DNA of 64,000 bases from NCBI RefSeq assembly GCF_020360975.1, contig NW_025408672.1, positions 310,001-374,000 on the forward strand, given 5' to 3'. Position numbers and translations under genes: made by a program. Shown here one piece after another: positions 13,494 through 26,392 of this stretch. How positions within the stretch are numbered: the stretch's first letter is position 1; each line of letters starts with the position of its first letter. Source of the DNA: Hirsutella rhossiliensis (lineage: Eukaryota > Ascomycota > Sordariomycetes > Hypocreales > Ophiocordycipitaceae). Below the pieces are notes generated by a model. It did not search any database, had not been told where the DNA came from, and saw only the letters and a program-made list of their open reading frames with translations.

Positions 13494-13958
13494 TCTTATA
13501 AAGAGAGATATAAGAAAGTATATATAAAATATATAAAGGTAAAATTAAAAGTAAGGGGTTAAATAGGTAGGGCTAAGCTATTTAATTCTTATAAGGGTAG
13601 TAATTAAGGTAAGGGAGTAATTATTATAGTGCCTTAATTATCCTTCTTTTCTTTATTTAACGCCTCTCTTTATACCTATCTAGTATCTTAATTAATAAAG
13701 AAGATCCTACTTAAAGAAGCTACTAATATCCTTTTAACTACTAAGCTTTTTACTAGTTTTTCCCTTCCTTTTTAGCCGTTACTAGTATATCCGTCTTATC
13801 TCTCGCTATTTATACTTCCCCTTATACTCTTACCCTCCTTTCTATACCTCTTTTTAGCTCCTTCTTCCTTCTTCTATACTAAGTATTTTTAGCTTCTTTA
13901 GTCCCTCTTACTAAGGGATATCTCTAAGAACTATAAAATTAAGCTACGCTTTACGATA
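13494..13958 (-). repeat. Copia D LTR 1 (3' LTR of the minus-strand element)
   Basis: First of five copies of one LTR family in the window (others at 20594, 23357, 58204 and 63854). In minus-strand sense it starts TATCG/TATTGCGAAG-like (RIPped TGTTGCGAAG) and ends AAGA. The flanking ATTAT at 13489-13493 matches ATTAT at 23821-23825, the two outer edges of the whole D composite. Confidence 0.85.
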
Positions 13959-16900
13959 TACCCCTTTAGCTATAGCCTACCCTTATAGTAAGGGTATAGC
14001 TAATATAGCTTTAGGCTAGTAAGCGTATAAAGGAGGTTCTTAGCTCTATACTTCTCTATTTACTTAAGGAAAGCAAGGGCCCTTTTAAGTCCCTAAGCTC
14101 TTTTAGACCTACTTAAGGAATAGGGGCCTAAAGAGGGGAAAGTCTTATAAGAAAGGGGGCCTTCTTAGAAGGGAAAAACCTACTTAAATAAAGGGCCCTT
14201 TAAAGGGAAAAACCTCTTCCTTCTTCTTTAACTATAGACGTAACCTACTTATATAGGCTATTAGCTCCTCTTATAGACTCTTAAGGCGGGCCTTTAAGGA
14301 TAGCTTCTCTTAAATGTCTTCTAGCTTAATTTACTATAAAAAGATAGCTAGCTTCTACTTTAGTAAGGGCTTTATAAGACCGTCGGCTTTTATTAATACT
14401 ATTAGAACCTAACGGACGGAAATAAGTCCCTTTTAGACCTCTTAGTATTACGGGACACCCTATAGTCGATAATCTAGGTACCCGGAACGATATCTACTTC
14501 CCCTAAGGAAGTTACCCCTAACTCCTTAAGGCTCCCCGCGGAAGAAGGAACCTAGAAGCTACCGGGCAAACTCTAGGAAATCACCCGGAATTCCTAGAAA
14601 TAATAACTAAGCGGATTACACGGATATTTTACGGAGATTTCCCTTAGGGATATATTACACGGGGAATATACTATAATTTCCCGAGTAATAATAGTTCCTT
14701 AAGGACTATACTAATATTTCCCTAAGAAGTTACTACGAGAATATAGCGGGGAAATTATAGAGAAACACCTATGCCTACCTAGGGAAAACACCGGGAAATG
14801 CCGCTAATATACCGCACTACTATCGCACGATTATAAGGTTAAGATATTACTCGGTTAAAGCCCCGAGTAAGGTCTTATGCTCGCTATAATATATATAGAG
14901 GATAGAGAACCCGCTAGATCTTAGGCGGGCAGAGAAGAATATAGATAGTTATTACTACTCTTACTTTAACTTATAAGACCGGTAGCTAGTCCGTATTTAA
15001 CGCGCGTAATAACGTACGGTAGCTAGTCTATATAATACGTTTAATTACGTATAGTAGCTAGTCCGTTTAATTACCCGTTAGACCTATACCGGATCTAGGC
15101 AAACGGTAAGGTTAACGTACTAGCCCTATACTAAGGGACTAGTATATAATACTTAGTATAACTAATACTAGTAGATATTAATATACTATAGCTAGGTCGA
15201 TAGCTTTACGTTTTCTATAAGAATTTATATAGTTTATATATTATTATATTCTATAGCTAATAAGGATAGAATTTATAATTATAAAGATATTAGTAGCTAG
15301 CTAAGGAAAATCGCTTCTTTTAACGCTTTTAAAAGAGCTAGTAGCTCTACCTTTATACTTAAAGTTATAATAGTAGCTTACTTTAAAGCTATCTAAGTAA
15401 TAGTTCCTTTAAAAAGGGATATAATATACCCTTATAAGCTCTTTCTATTTAATATATTATCTATAAAGGGCGAATCGCTTAAATAAAAGAAGATTTTAGT
15501 AGCTAATTTCTTTCTTTCTTACCCTCCTAGGTATAGACTATATAATCTTATTAAATAGAGATAAAGGATAGCTTAGTCTACTACTTCTTAATACTTAGGG
15601 CTAGGATTCTAGTTATACCTAGCTAGCTAGGAGACTATAAAAGAGATATCCGGTCTAGTAGAAATAGCTAAAAAAAAGTAAGGGGCCTACCTTCTATTAA
15701 TATTAGTATTTCTCTTACTCCCTAGCTTAAAAGGATAGATTAAGTAAAAGCTCTTTATTTAATATTAGAGTAGAAGGAAGCTTCTTATTAAGGGATTTAA
15801 AGAGGAATTTATAAGCGACCTTATCGATATAGATATCCTAGGTAAGCTAGATAGTCTATTAGGACCTATTTTAAAGGATTTATATCCCTAGGAACTACTT
15901 TAGCTCCCTTAGCTTAGTTATCTTATACCTTTATTATAGGCCTTTTATAGCCTCCTTAGTAGTTACTTCTTCCTCTTTTAAGTAAGCTTAGATAATATCG
16001 TCGACGTAGAAAAAGACTATAATTTTACCCTTCTATATTATATACGGTTCTTAAGGGACTTTCTTAAAGCTTAGAGCTTTAAAGAAACCTATTAAATGCT
16101 ATTAATAAAGAAAGGGTAATCTTTATAGTCCGTATAAAGCTTTCCTAAGCTATAGAACCTTTCCTAGCTATTAAAAACTAAGAGGAAGTTATATATAAAT
16201 AACTTCTTTTTTCTTAAGAGGGTAGTTAATAAAGGCGTTAACTATATCTATTTAATTAAGCTCGAGGTCGAGTTCTACTACTATAGCTATAAGGGTCTAA
16301 AAAGATATCCTTACTAGGATAGTTACTTTAGTAAGTAGATCCGCTTTTTCCTATTAATTTCTATAAATAATTAGCTAGGCTTTATACTTTTAAAGGAAGC
16401 TATATTTATTAGTCTTATAGATAAAGACCTACTTATAGCTAAGGACCTATTTTCCTCTTACCTTTTTATAAGGAACGGTGTTCCTACTATAAATAAAGCA
16501 GCTATAATATACTCTCCCGATTATATAAGCTAATAAGTAGTATATTAATTATAGATAAAATCTTATCCTATAGAGTAAGAATCGCTCGTTATTTTGCATG
16601 TTATTATGCATTAAACGGGTTGCCGGTTATCGTACAATCGGGAATCGAAGGAACAGAGCTAGCTTAGAATGCTAGCTAAGACCTCTTAAGAACACCGGCA
16701 CGACCAACCTCCTCTAAACACGAATATCAGTGGAACCAAGACACTTCTAGATTCACTCGAGATATCACGGAATTCCCTAGTCTTAGGGCTATACGGCAGC
16801 CTAAACCTGGTCCCGAAAGGTTCTTCCGTTCAGCTACAATTATCTATATAAGACAGCATGTCCGCTAGTAGATAGATAGAGAAGTATTAACTTTAACACC

Positions 16901-19900
16901 TCTTCTATATACTAATACACTACCGATAAATTCCGTTGAAAATTCTACCTTATACTCCTTCTTCCCCTCTATCACGTAGTCTTACGTGATTCCTTAATTT
17001 CCTAAAATTCCGCTTTTGCTTATATACCTTTAGACTTTTCCTTAAGGACCTCTTTAAAAGACCCTATCTCTTTATATAAGGCTAGGTAGTTTTTCTAGGC
17101 CTAGAAAAACTAGTTTTTAAAGGGGTGTTTTTCTAGCTGCTTTTAGTTTACTAGTAGGTCTAGGAGGTCTCTTTTATATACCTTCCTTTTTAATATCGAT
17201 AGCTTAAAGAGCCGACCTACTATAAATACTTAATAGGAACTATCTTCTATAAGTATTAGATAGAAGTTAGAAAACAATTAAAATAAGGGAGAGGTTAGTC
17301 TTCTTTAGTACCTATATCGGGCCCTATACCTTCCTTTACTTCTTAAAGTAGGGATAAAAAGGCAGCTAGGTAATCCTTTAAAAGAGGTATATTTCCTACC
17401 CCTTTAAAGGTCGAGATAGGAAGACTAACGGAGAAAGCTACTTCTAGATCTTCTTCTTATATAAGAGGAGGCATAGGGAGGCAGGCGTATTCTAGCTCTA
17501 CCGCTTTCCTATAGTCTCCTTCTTTATCTAGATTATCTAATTTAATAGCTTCCTCTTCTTTTTTAAAGTTAGCGTTATCCTTAACTACTTTAACGTTAGT
17601 TTCCTCTTTTATTTCCTTATTTAAGGCCTCTTTTTAAGACTATTAGGAAGGGGGGATTTAAATCTTTTAAATTAGCTAACGTTAAGAGAGTAAGAGGGGC
17701 TATTAATCCCTCTTTCTATTAAAGAAGCTAGATTCGTTGAAAATTATATCCCTTATCGAAATAACCTTTTATAGAAAAGGAATCTAGATCTAGAAGATAT
17801 TTATAGAATTATAACTAACGAGGTAACTAATAAAGGCTCTAGGATTAAGCTTTCTTTTCTTCTTCCTTTTTAGCTATATATCGGTAGTTATTACGTATAC
17901 CTTATAGCTATAGGTACGAAGGTAGGCTAGCGAGGCCCTCTTTTTTATAAAGAGCTTAAAGGGGGATTTCTAATCTATTCCTTAAGTAGTCCCTTTAAGG
18001 GTCCGGTTCTATAGGTAATAAGCGGTCTTAACGACTTCCCTCTAAAGGTTATATAGAAGCCTTATAGTAAGTCTTATTATATAGGCCCTTTCTATTATAG
18101 TACCCCTTAATCTTTCTACCCCTCTATTCTAGGCTTAGGTATTCGGTGCTAATAGGAGGGGTAAAATTCCCCTTTTTCAAAGCTAATTTAAGATATCCTT
18201 TATAAATAGCTCTCTATTAGACCGTATCTTCTTTACCTCGTAGCTAAAGTAGGATTTTATCTAGTTAACGAAGTCTTAAAAGGTAGACTAGTTATACTTA
18301 CTTAGGTAGGTCTATAAGAAATAGGGGAAAACTATCCTTAAAAAAGCGTCTATAAAAAACATTACCCTAACGAAGCTTTCTTAATCCTTAGAGACGTTGG
18401 TCTAATCGACCTAAATTTCCTTATACGGCTAGTCTAGCCGTATAAGTATCCGTCTAAAAATTCGTCTCCTAGTCTTTCCTTAGCTATAGTATTCGTATTT
18501 AACGGTCTTAGAGCCCCTTATTTATACGCCTTATTATTAGCCTAGCTTATATAAAGCTAGGGGGCCTAGGTAACCTAGTCGTACGTGCTAAAGAAGACCG
18601 TCTCCTTAAGCTGCTAAAAGAGGGTCCTTTATAGTAGACTTATTCCTCTTAGTAGGGAAAGCTAACTTCTTAAAAGGTTCCTTCTTAAGGATAGGTCGGA
18701 ATTCGAGAATAAATTAACCGAATTTCTCCTCGATAAGCCTAATAGTTTAATTCTTCTAGACTAGCCTTATAGGCTTAGACGTTATATCCTAGAAGATTCC
18801 TTCCTCTTAAAGAAGGTAGAAGGAAATTAAGCTTATTAAAAATCGAGGGTAAAAAGCTACCCTTTTTTATCGAAGAATTCGTATAGACCTATTAGGTAAT
18901 TTTATCGTAAAATTCACCCTTCTATATCCGTCTATCTAAACGGTTAATTCCCTAGTAATAAGATATTCCCTTTATGCCTTCTTAAAGGACCGGAGTTATA
19001 AGAGTATATTTTAGATATTAAGGGAAGTACTAGAGTTAAGGATAGCTGATTTTCGTAGGGGATAGTTAGAGGGTCCTAACGGTTAGTCTTACTAATCTAT
19101 AGGGAAGACGAATACCGGATTTACTATACTAACGATTTTTCCTTGAATTTATAGCTCGAATAAGGGTAGCGGCGTTAGTTACTATTTCTTAGTAACCTAA
19201 ATCTCGTCTATCTTCTTCTATAACGAGGGGTCCTCCTTAAGAGACTATTATATCGTTTCTTATAGCCTCTTTAAAGGGTTAAATCCTTTAGGTCGGTTTT
19301 CCTTAAAGACCTACTAGCATTATAATAATCGATAGCGTAGGGATTTATAGGCTAAGTAGCTATTTCGCTTAGTCTTTTATTTCTTCGAGGAATCCTCGTC
19401 TTAATCTAAAAGGTTTACTTAAAAACTCCCCCTTTTTACCCTTTATTACTAATTTTAATAAAGAGGTTTAATTTTAACTAGTTCCTTAATTTTTCGACTA
19501 ATAGACTAAAAGGTCTATTAAGGGACTAGTCGGGCCGGTCTAACTAACGGGACCGGGGCCGGGCCCGGAGTAAGATATATAGCCGGGGCCGGGGCTATAG
19601 CTATAGTTAACGATAGCGTTAAGGCTCTCGAGGGAGGAGGAGCTAAAGGAGCAATAGCCGTAGCAGCAGTAGCAGGAGCCGTAGTAATAAGGGCTATAGC
19701 AGCTATAAGGGCAGCAGGTCGAGCCGTCTAGGTCGAGTGCTAGCTATAAAGGAATAAAACTACTTACTATTATACTCTAGCAGCCTCTTTATCTAGTTCC
19801 TAGCTAGCCTCTCGAAAGGTAGTCGAGTAACCGTTACTAATAGGCTTTATTAGTAGAGATATATCCTATAGCTACTAGCTAGAAAGAGCTTCTATAAGGA

Positions 19901-20593
19901 AGTATTAGTTAGCTTCCTTAAGGATTTCTTCTTACTTAGCTAGCTATAAAGAAGCTAGTAGGTTCCTAATAGAAAAGGCTCCTAGGTAGGCTATATATAT
20001 TTTCCTAATACGGTTAGTTATATAGCCCCTTAAGGGAGCTATTAAGGTCTCGAGCTTTAAAAGCTACTACCTAGGAGTCTCTTCCTCTTAAAGAGTAATT
20101 AGCTTTATAGTACTAACGGATTTTATTATCGCCGTATATATAGTAGTTAGTAGCTTTATCTTATAAAGGTATTCCTTACGATAACTCTCGTAGTTACCTA
20201 AGGTAGTAGAAAAAGCTCTTTATTATATAGAGGTTAGCTTAGAGAAGAGGGAAGCTCCCTCTATAAAGTCCGTTGCCCTAGAATAAAGAGGGGGCTCGAG
20301 AGGGTCCTACTTATTAAAGAAGACTAAATTATAGATAGTTCTATCTATACGAGCCCGTAGCTCCTTTACCTACTTATCTTAATCTTAGGGCTCTATAAGA
20401 ATCGTCTTATAGACTATAGGAATAGTAGAGGAGTTATTTTTCGATATCGTTATAGAAGAGGGGGGGTAGAAAAGTCGGTTAAAAATCAGCTTTTTTAGTA
20501 AGAGGGGTAAAAGGAAGCTATAAGGGATATAAGAAAGGTGCCTTTTATAGTAGCCGGAAGGTATAGGAATTCTATTCCTCCTAGGCTTATAAC
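13959..20593 (-). mobile_element. Ty1/copia D, internal region, RIP-degraded gag-pol
   Basis: The minus-strand frame shows a copia reverse transcriptase at about 16460-15850. A TLIAIVVELDLEL segment is followed by DIVNAFINYPL, then KALYGL, then an intact FFYVDDII active site whose YVDDII codons occupy 15991-16008. RNase H-type sequence should follow to about 14.3 kb; integrase and gag should occupy 17.1-20.5 kb. A solo LTR is inserted within the RT at about 16.47-17.02 kb. The primer-binding site beside the right LTR (20584-20593) reads gttataagcc on the minus strand, the RIP form of gttatgagcc. RIP stops throughout make it inactive. Confidence 0.8.
16467..17024. repeat. Solo LTR-like insert (about 558 bp) inside the copia D RT, largely spared by RIP
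   Basis: Relative to the copia D copy at 58-64 kb, this block is an insertion. It starts tataagga and ends near gcttata, and its 3' part resembles the 696-bp LTR family (a shared accttatactccttc stretch). Unlike everything around it, the interior (about 16590-16960) contains many CpA and TpG sites. Exact ends and target duplication (perhaps CCTTT) are not settled. Confidence 0.55.
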
Positions 20594-21070
20594 TCTCGCG
20601 AAGAGAGATATAAGAAGTATATATAAAATATATAAAGGTAAAAGTAAAAGTAAGGGGTCGGATAGGTAGGGCAGAGATATTTAAATCTTATAGGGGCAGT
20701 AATTATAGTAGGGGAGTAATTATTATATTAACTTAATTATCCTTCTTTCCTCTATCTAACGCCCCTCTTTATACCCGTTTAGTAACTTAATTAATAAAGA
20801 AGATCCTACTTAAAGAAGCTACTAATATTCCTTTAACTACTAAGCTTTTTACCGGTTTTTCCCCTCCTTTCTAGCCGTTGCCGGTATATCTATCTTATCT
20901 CTCGCTACCTTTATAGGAAGCTATCGCTACTTCTACTTCCCCTCTTACCCCTACCCTCCTCTCTATACCTCTTTTTACCTCCTTCCTTAAAACCTGTTTT
21001 TTAGCTTCCTAGGTCCCTCGTACTAAGGGATATCTCCGAGAACTACGAAATTAGGCTACGCTTCGCAATA
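20594..21070 (-). repeat. Copia D LTR 2 (shared middle LTR)
   Basis: A 477-bp copy of the D LTR. To its left is the complete internal region with its primer-binding site; to its right a second, truncated internal region begins directly. In minus-strand sense it begins TATTGCGAAG and ends CGCGAGA. Confidence 0.85.
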
Positions 21071-23356
21071 CGTCTATCTTCTTTTATAATAAGGGGTCCT
21101 CCTTAAGAGACTATTATACTATTTTTATAGCCTCTTTAAAGGGTTAATTCCTTTAGGTCGGTTTTCCTTAAAGACCTACTAGTAGTCTTTTAGCCGATAG
21201 GGCTTTTTATAGACTTAGTAGGTAGGTCGATTCCTCCTTATTTATTTCTTTAAGGAATCCTTATCCCGGTTTAAAAGGTCTACTTAAAAACCCCCCCTTT
21301 TTACCCCTTATTACTAATTTTAATAAAGAGGTTCGATTTTAATTAGTTCCTTAATTTTTCGACTAATAGACTAAAAGGTCTATTAAGGGACTAGTTAGGC
21401 CGGTCTTACTAATAAGACCGGGCCTAGAGTAAAAGGCGGAGCTAGGGCTAAGACTAAGGTAGTAGTTAAAGATAGGGTTAAGGCTCTTAAGGGAAGAGGA
21501 GCTAAAGGAGCACTATCTATAGTAGCGGGGGCTATAGTAATAAGGGCTATAATAGCTATAAGTCGAACTATCTAGGTTAAGTACTAGCTATAAAGGAATA
21601 AGACTACTTACTATTATACTTTAGTAGCCTCTTTATTTAGTTCTTAGCTAGCTTCTTAAAAGATAGTTAAGTAACTATTACTAATAAGCTTTATTAGTAG
21701 AGATATATCCTATAGCTATTAGCTAGAAAGAGCTTTTATTAAGAAGTATTAGTTAGCTTCCTTAAGGATTTCTTCTTACTTAGCTAGCTATAAAGAAGAT
21801 AGTAGGTTCCTAGTAGAAAAGGCTCTTAGAAATACTATATAAGTCTTCTTAATATAGTTAGTTATATAGCCTTTTAAGGGAGATATTAAGGTCTTAAGCT
21901 TTAAAAGCTACTACTTAAGAGTCTCTTCCTCTTAAAGAGAGATTAGCTTTATAGTATTAATAGATTCTATTATCGCTATATAAGTAGTAGTTAGTAGCTT
22001 TATCTTATAAAGGTATTGCTTTCGATAATTCTTATAGTTACCTAAGGTAATAGAAAAAGCTCTTTACTATATAAAGGTTAGCTTAGAGAAGAGGGTAGCT
22101 CCCTCTATAAATTCTATTACCCTAAGATAAAGAGGGGGCTTAAGAAGGTCCTACTTATTAAAGAAAACTAAATTATAAATAGTTTTATTTATATAAGCCT
22201 ATAGCTCTTTTACTTACTTATCTTAATTTTAGGGCTCTATTAAAATCGTCCTATAGACTATAAGGATAGTAAAGGAGTTAGTTTTTATTATTATTATAGG
22301 GAAGGGTAGAAAAGTTAAGTAAAAATCGGCTTTTCTAGTAAGAAGGGTAAAAGGAAGCTATAAGGGATATAAGAAAGGTACCTTTTATAGTAGCTAGAAG
22401 GTATATTATTATTATTAAGACTATACTAGGGACCTAGCTAAAGGTATCTAGAACTTTAATATTAAATAAAAGGGAAAAACTAAAGTACCTAAGGGAAAAC
22501 CCTTCCCTCTTTAAGTATAGGTCCGCCTTAAATAAGGTTATAGTAGTAGTATATAGGAAATTTACGCTAGCTACCGCGGGCTCCTCCCGCGCTATAGTAT
22601 CTTAGTATAGGCCCTCTTAGGGTATAGCCGCTACTATCCTAAGCGGCGGCGGCCTAGGCTCGCTAGCCTAAGCCTAGGGTTATAGGTAGTAGTCTCTCTC
22701 TAAGGGCCCGACTTATAGGCGCCTTTATTTACTATAGCTCCCGCGTTATAGCTATATAGCCGCGGTCGCGTCGGCTTATTAGTCTATTAGTTAGTAGGGT
22801 AGGTAATATCTAGTTACTAGGCCGGGCGCTAATATAGGTCGCTCCTAAGTAGGGCTAGCTAATAGAAATTTAGTCGGCCGGCTCTACTAATTATAAATCG
22901 GTTCTTATCTAGCTATACGACTTCCTGATCGGGGGCGCAGCGGCCTATATTTACCTTCTATCTCGTAGTTACTAATTATACGCGCCCGGCTCGCGTATAT
23001 ATATACCTACCCTCCCCCCCTAGTTCTATTTATACCTTGTCCTATCTCTTTATTATCTATCTCTTTCGTAGGCTTAACCTTTACCTCGGCCACCTTATTT
23101 CTATAACTCTAGGTCTCCTTAGCACCGTATCTAGTTTGCTTATCGCCGCGTTATAATATCTAACTAGGAAGCCGACTTAGGTAGTAGCGGTTCGCCTCCT
23201 CTAAAACCCCTTCCTTATAAGAAAGTTACTACTATAGCAGGGTTAGAGCGCTCTATTCCGTGTTTATATATATCGGGCATCTTACTAGTAAGCTTACTTA
23301 TAAGTCCTTTACTAAGCTAGAAGGTATAAGAATACTATTCCTCCTAGGCTTATAAC
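21071..23356 (-). mobile_element. Copia D second internal region, about 5.2 kb deleted
   Basis: This segment aligns with the 5' (gag-side) end of the first copia D internal region, from about 19.2 kb to 20.59 kb. It shares the distinctive stretches at 21070-21200 and 21420-21560. The pol part is missing. It is split by a 909-bp insert (22406-23314), and its last bases before the right LTR (23347-23356) carry the same RIPped primer-binding site. It is a recombination or deletion product and has no coding capacity. Confidence 0.75.
22406..23314 (-). mobile_element. 909-bp LINE-like insert with 14-bp target duplication
   Basis: The 14-bp string agctagaaggtata occurs on both sides (22392-22405 and 23315-23328) where other copia D copies have it once. 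The insert begins with (TTA)4, which on the opposite strand is a (TAA)n tail, so a 5'-truncated non-LTR element on the minus strand is the simplest reading. It is more GC-rich and less RIPped than its host. No coding motif was recognised. Confidence 0.6.
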
Positions 23357-23820
23357 TCTTATAAAGAAAGATATAAGAAGTATATATAAAATATATAAAG
23401 GTAAAATTAAAAGTAAGAGGTCGGATAGGTAGGGCTAAGCTATTTAATTCTTATAAGGATAGTAATTAAGGTAAGGGAGTAATTATTATAATGCCTTAAT
23501 TATCCTTCTTTTCTTTATTTAACGCCTCTCTTTATACTTATTTAGTATCTTAATTAATAAAAAAGATCCTACTTAAAGAAGCTATTAATATCCTTTTAAC
23601 TACTAAGCTTTTTACTAGTTTTTCCCTTCCTTTTTAGCTATTACTAGTATATCCGTTTTATCTCTTGCTACTTATACTTCCCCTTATACTCCTACCTTTC
23701 TTTCTATACCTCTTTTTAGCTCCTTCTTCCTTTTTTTATACTAAGTATTTTTAGCTTCCTTAGTCCCTCTTATTAAGGGATATTTCTAAGACCTATAAAA
23801 TTAAGCTACGCTTCGCGATA
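23357..23820 (-). repeat. Copia D LTR 3 (right outer LTR)
   Basis: A 464-bp copy of the D LTR ending cttcgcgata at 23820, followed by ATTAT (23821-23825), the partner of the target duplication at 13489-13493. Copia B sequence resumes immediately after it. Confidence 0.85.
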
Positions 23821-23825
23821 ATTAT

Positions 23826-24640
23826 AGTAATAAAATATCCTTAGATTAACGTATTTATTTAAATATTTCTAGATAGTATTTAACGCTTTAAATATATATT
23901 ATCTAGTTTAAAAGTAAATTTAATGTAGGAAATAATAGTATATAAAATATCTAGCTTATATATTATAGCTAGATATAATAAAGCCTTTATTTCCCTTTAG
24001 TAGATATCGATTTCTTTTTATAAAGGTATTATAATAGCCTTTTTAAGCTTTACTCTTACTATAGTAAGTATATTAAAAGTCCTTAAGGCTTCTTTATTAT
24101 ATTCTCGTATTTTATTATAAGTATATCTTTCTTAAGATATAAATATCTCCTTTTTACTTTAGTTTATAATTATATATATTCCTAAGAAGTCTTTTAGTTC
24201 GCTTAAGGGCTAAACCTTTATATAATCTACTACTTTTTTAAGTAAACTATTTATTATACCTTTATTAAGCCCTATTATTAAGAGGCTATTTATATAAATT
24301 ACTATTATAATTTTATATTATATACTTATGAATACCCCTTTATTTATAAGAAGGGCCGAAAATCGTATCTTAGTTAAAATAAAGCTAAGATAGTTATATA
24401 AAAGCTTTAGGCTTTATTTAAGGCTATATAATACTTTCTTTAATTTTATTACTAGCTTTTTCTTTTTATATAGCTCTAGAAACTATAAATAGCTAATATT
24501 ATACTTATATTAGTTTTTATTAAGCTAGTCTTTAAGTATTAGCTCTTTATAGCCTATAAGGATTTTTATATAAATATCTATATTTATTTCGGTATATATA
24601 AAAGTATTTTTTATATAATATTATAGTAGAGCATAATAAA
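23826..24640 (-). mobile_element. Ty1/copia B, reverse transcriptase fragment, RIP-degraded
   Basis: In minus-strand sense there is an IIIVIYINSLLIIG-like stretch at about 24310-24270 (the RIPped form of the copia YVDDLLI active site). A KYLE/YLK element follows before the break at 23826, and RNase H resumes at 13488. The interruption is exactly the copia D composite. To the right it stops where gypsy A2 starts, so integrase and gag of copia B are not in place. Confidence 0.65.
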
Positions 24641-26345
24641 TATTATCTACTAACCTCCTATAGTATAAGCGCTAAGTATAAGCTAGCGCCGCCCGCTTAG
24701 GCCCCTATATATATTATATATTATAGGAGCTCGACTACTTTAACTAAGCTAGGCGCTACTATAGCGGTAGCTACTATTAGTACGCGCGCGCCGGCCGCGC
24801 TTATAAGGCGGCGCCTCCCGTCTTACTTACTATAGCGTCGGCTTAGAAGGCTAGCTTATATAGGTAAGCGCGGGGGGCTATTAAGAAGCGCCTTACGGCC
24901 GCTGCTACTATATACTATAACCTTTACGCCCTTAAGCAATAGGGCCTTATACTTAAGTAAGTCCTTACTCTTTTACTCCCTTCCGCTTTTAATATACCCG
25001 GTGCTAGGGATATTAACTCCGTCGCCCTATTAGCGGTCCCTTTAGCTATGCCCGCCTCTACTACCGCCGCTGCCCTTACCGCTACTACTAGCCGCCGCCC
25101 TTTTACCTTTAAAGCCGCCGCTACCGCTAACTAGCTTATAAGCTTAGAGGGCCGCCTTAGTACTTTAAAGACCGCTACTACCGCTAATAAGAAAGAGGAG
25201 GCTAATAAGGATAATAATAATAAAGATAATAATAAAGGTAATAATAATAATAAGGAATAAGCTTAGGTAGTTTAAGGGCTTTACTTTATAATAAACGCTA
25301 TTTTTATCTTTACTTATACTATTATACTTATATTACTATAACTACCCCCTTTACTTTACTTATTTTATAGTCTTACCTTAAGCTATTATTAATAGTTTAT
25401 TAGTTTATTATTTTTATTTATTAATTTATATAGGGCCTTAAACTTATTAAGGGCTATAGCTCCTATAAACTTATATATAGGTTCTTATATTAGGTTAAGG
25501 TACCTATACTACTTTATAAGGACCTCTTAGCGTTTCCCTTAGTAAACCTTCTTTTAATATATAGCCTATATCCTATTAACCTTAAATTTACTATCCCCTT
25601 TTACTTTAATAGTTAGCGGTTAAGTATTTACTACTTCTTATTTAAGTAGTAGGTTAAAAGAAGCTTAGTAAAGGAGGTTAATATTAATCTAATTATAGAC
25701 CCTTATTAAAAGACTATTAAGCTTAAATACTTATAGGCTAATAACCCTTTATACTATAAACTTTATATATAGCTAGTTTAGCTTTTTCTTTAGCTACGCT
25801 AACTTTTAATTATAGATATTAAGCTATACCTTATTTCTTACTATAAACCTATTTACTAGGGCCCTAGTCTTATTAATATACTGCTTTTAATCTTATACTA
25901 AGGTAGCTATTATAGATTAATAGTATTCTATAGTTTCTTATAGCTTTTATATAAATATAAAGTCGCGGCCCTTTAGTAATAAACTACTATATTACTTTAT
26001 TATTATATCTATAGTAAATAAGATTAAGGAGGGCTACTTAAAGCTATATATAGTAAAAAAAGGGGCTATCTTAATAAAGGTCTATAGTTTACTATTTAAC
26101 GCGAGCTAGGCCGCGGGAAGCTAGTAGTCTTAGTCTACTTAGTTATAGGCTACTACTACCTATAAGTATACTTATACCTCTTAGTTAACCTTCTTAGGTC
26201 CCTTATTAGTTTATAGGTAATAGGCTATACTAAGTAGCTATATAATTTAAAGTAGCTAGTAAAGGTATTATTAAAAGTAGCTAGTTTAGTTTAATCCTTT
26301 ATCGCTTATAATAAAAGTTAGTTAGCTATATAAGTAAGCTTAGTA
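24641..26345 (-). mobile_element. Gypsy A2, inverted internal fragment
   Basis: The reverse complement matches positions about 1620-3358 of gypsy A1 nearly throughout: the integrase C-terminal half, the chromodomain, the purine tract and the GGC-rich first part of the LTR. Both ends are truncated. It is RIPped to the same degree as A1. Confidence 0.8.
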
Positions 26346-26392
26346 CTAAAAAAGCGCTTTATATAAGCTTTTATATTTATAAATAGTATTAG

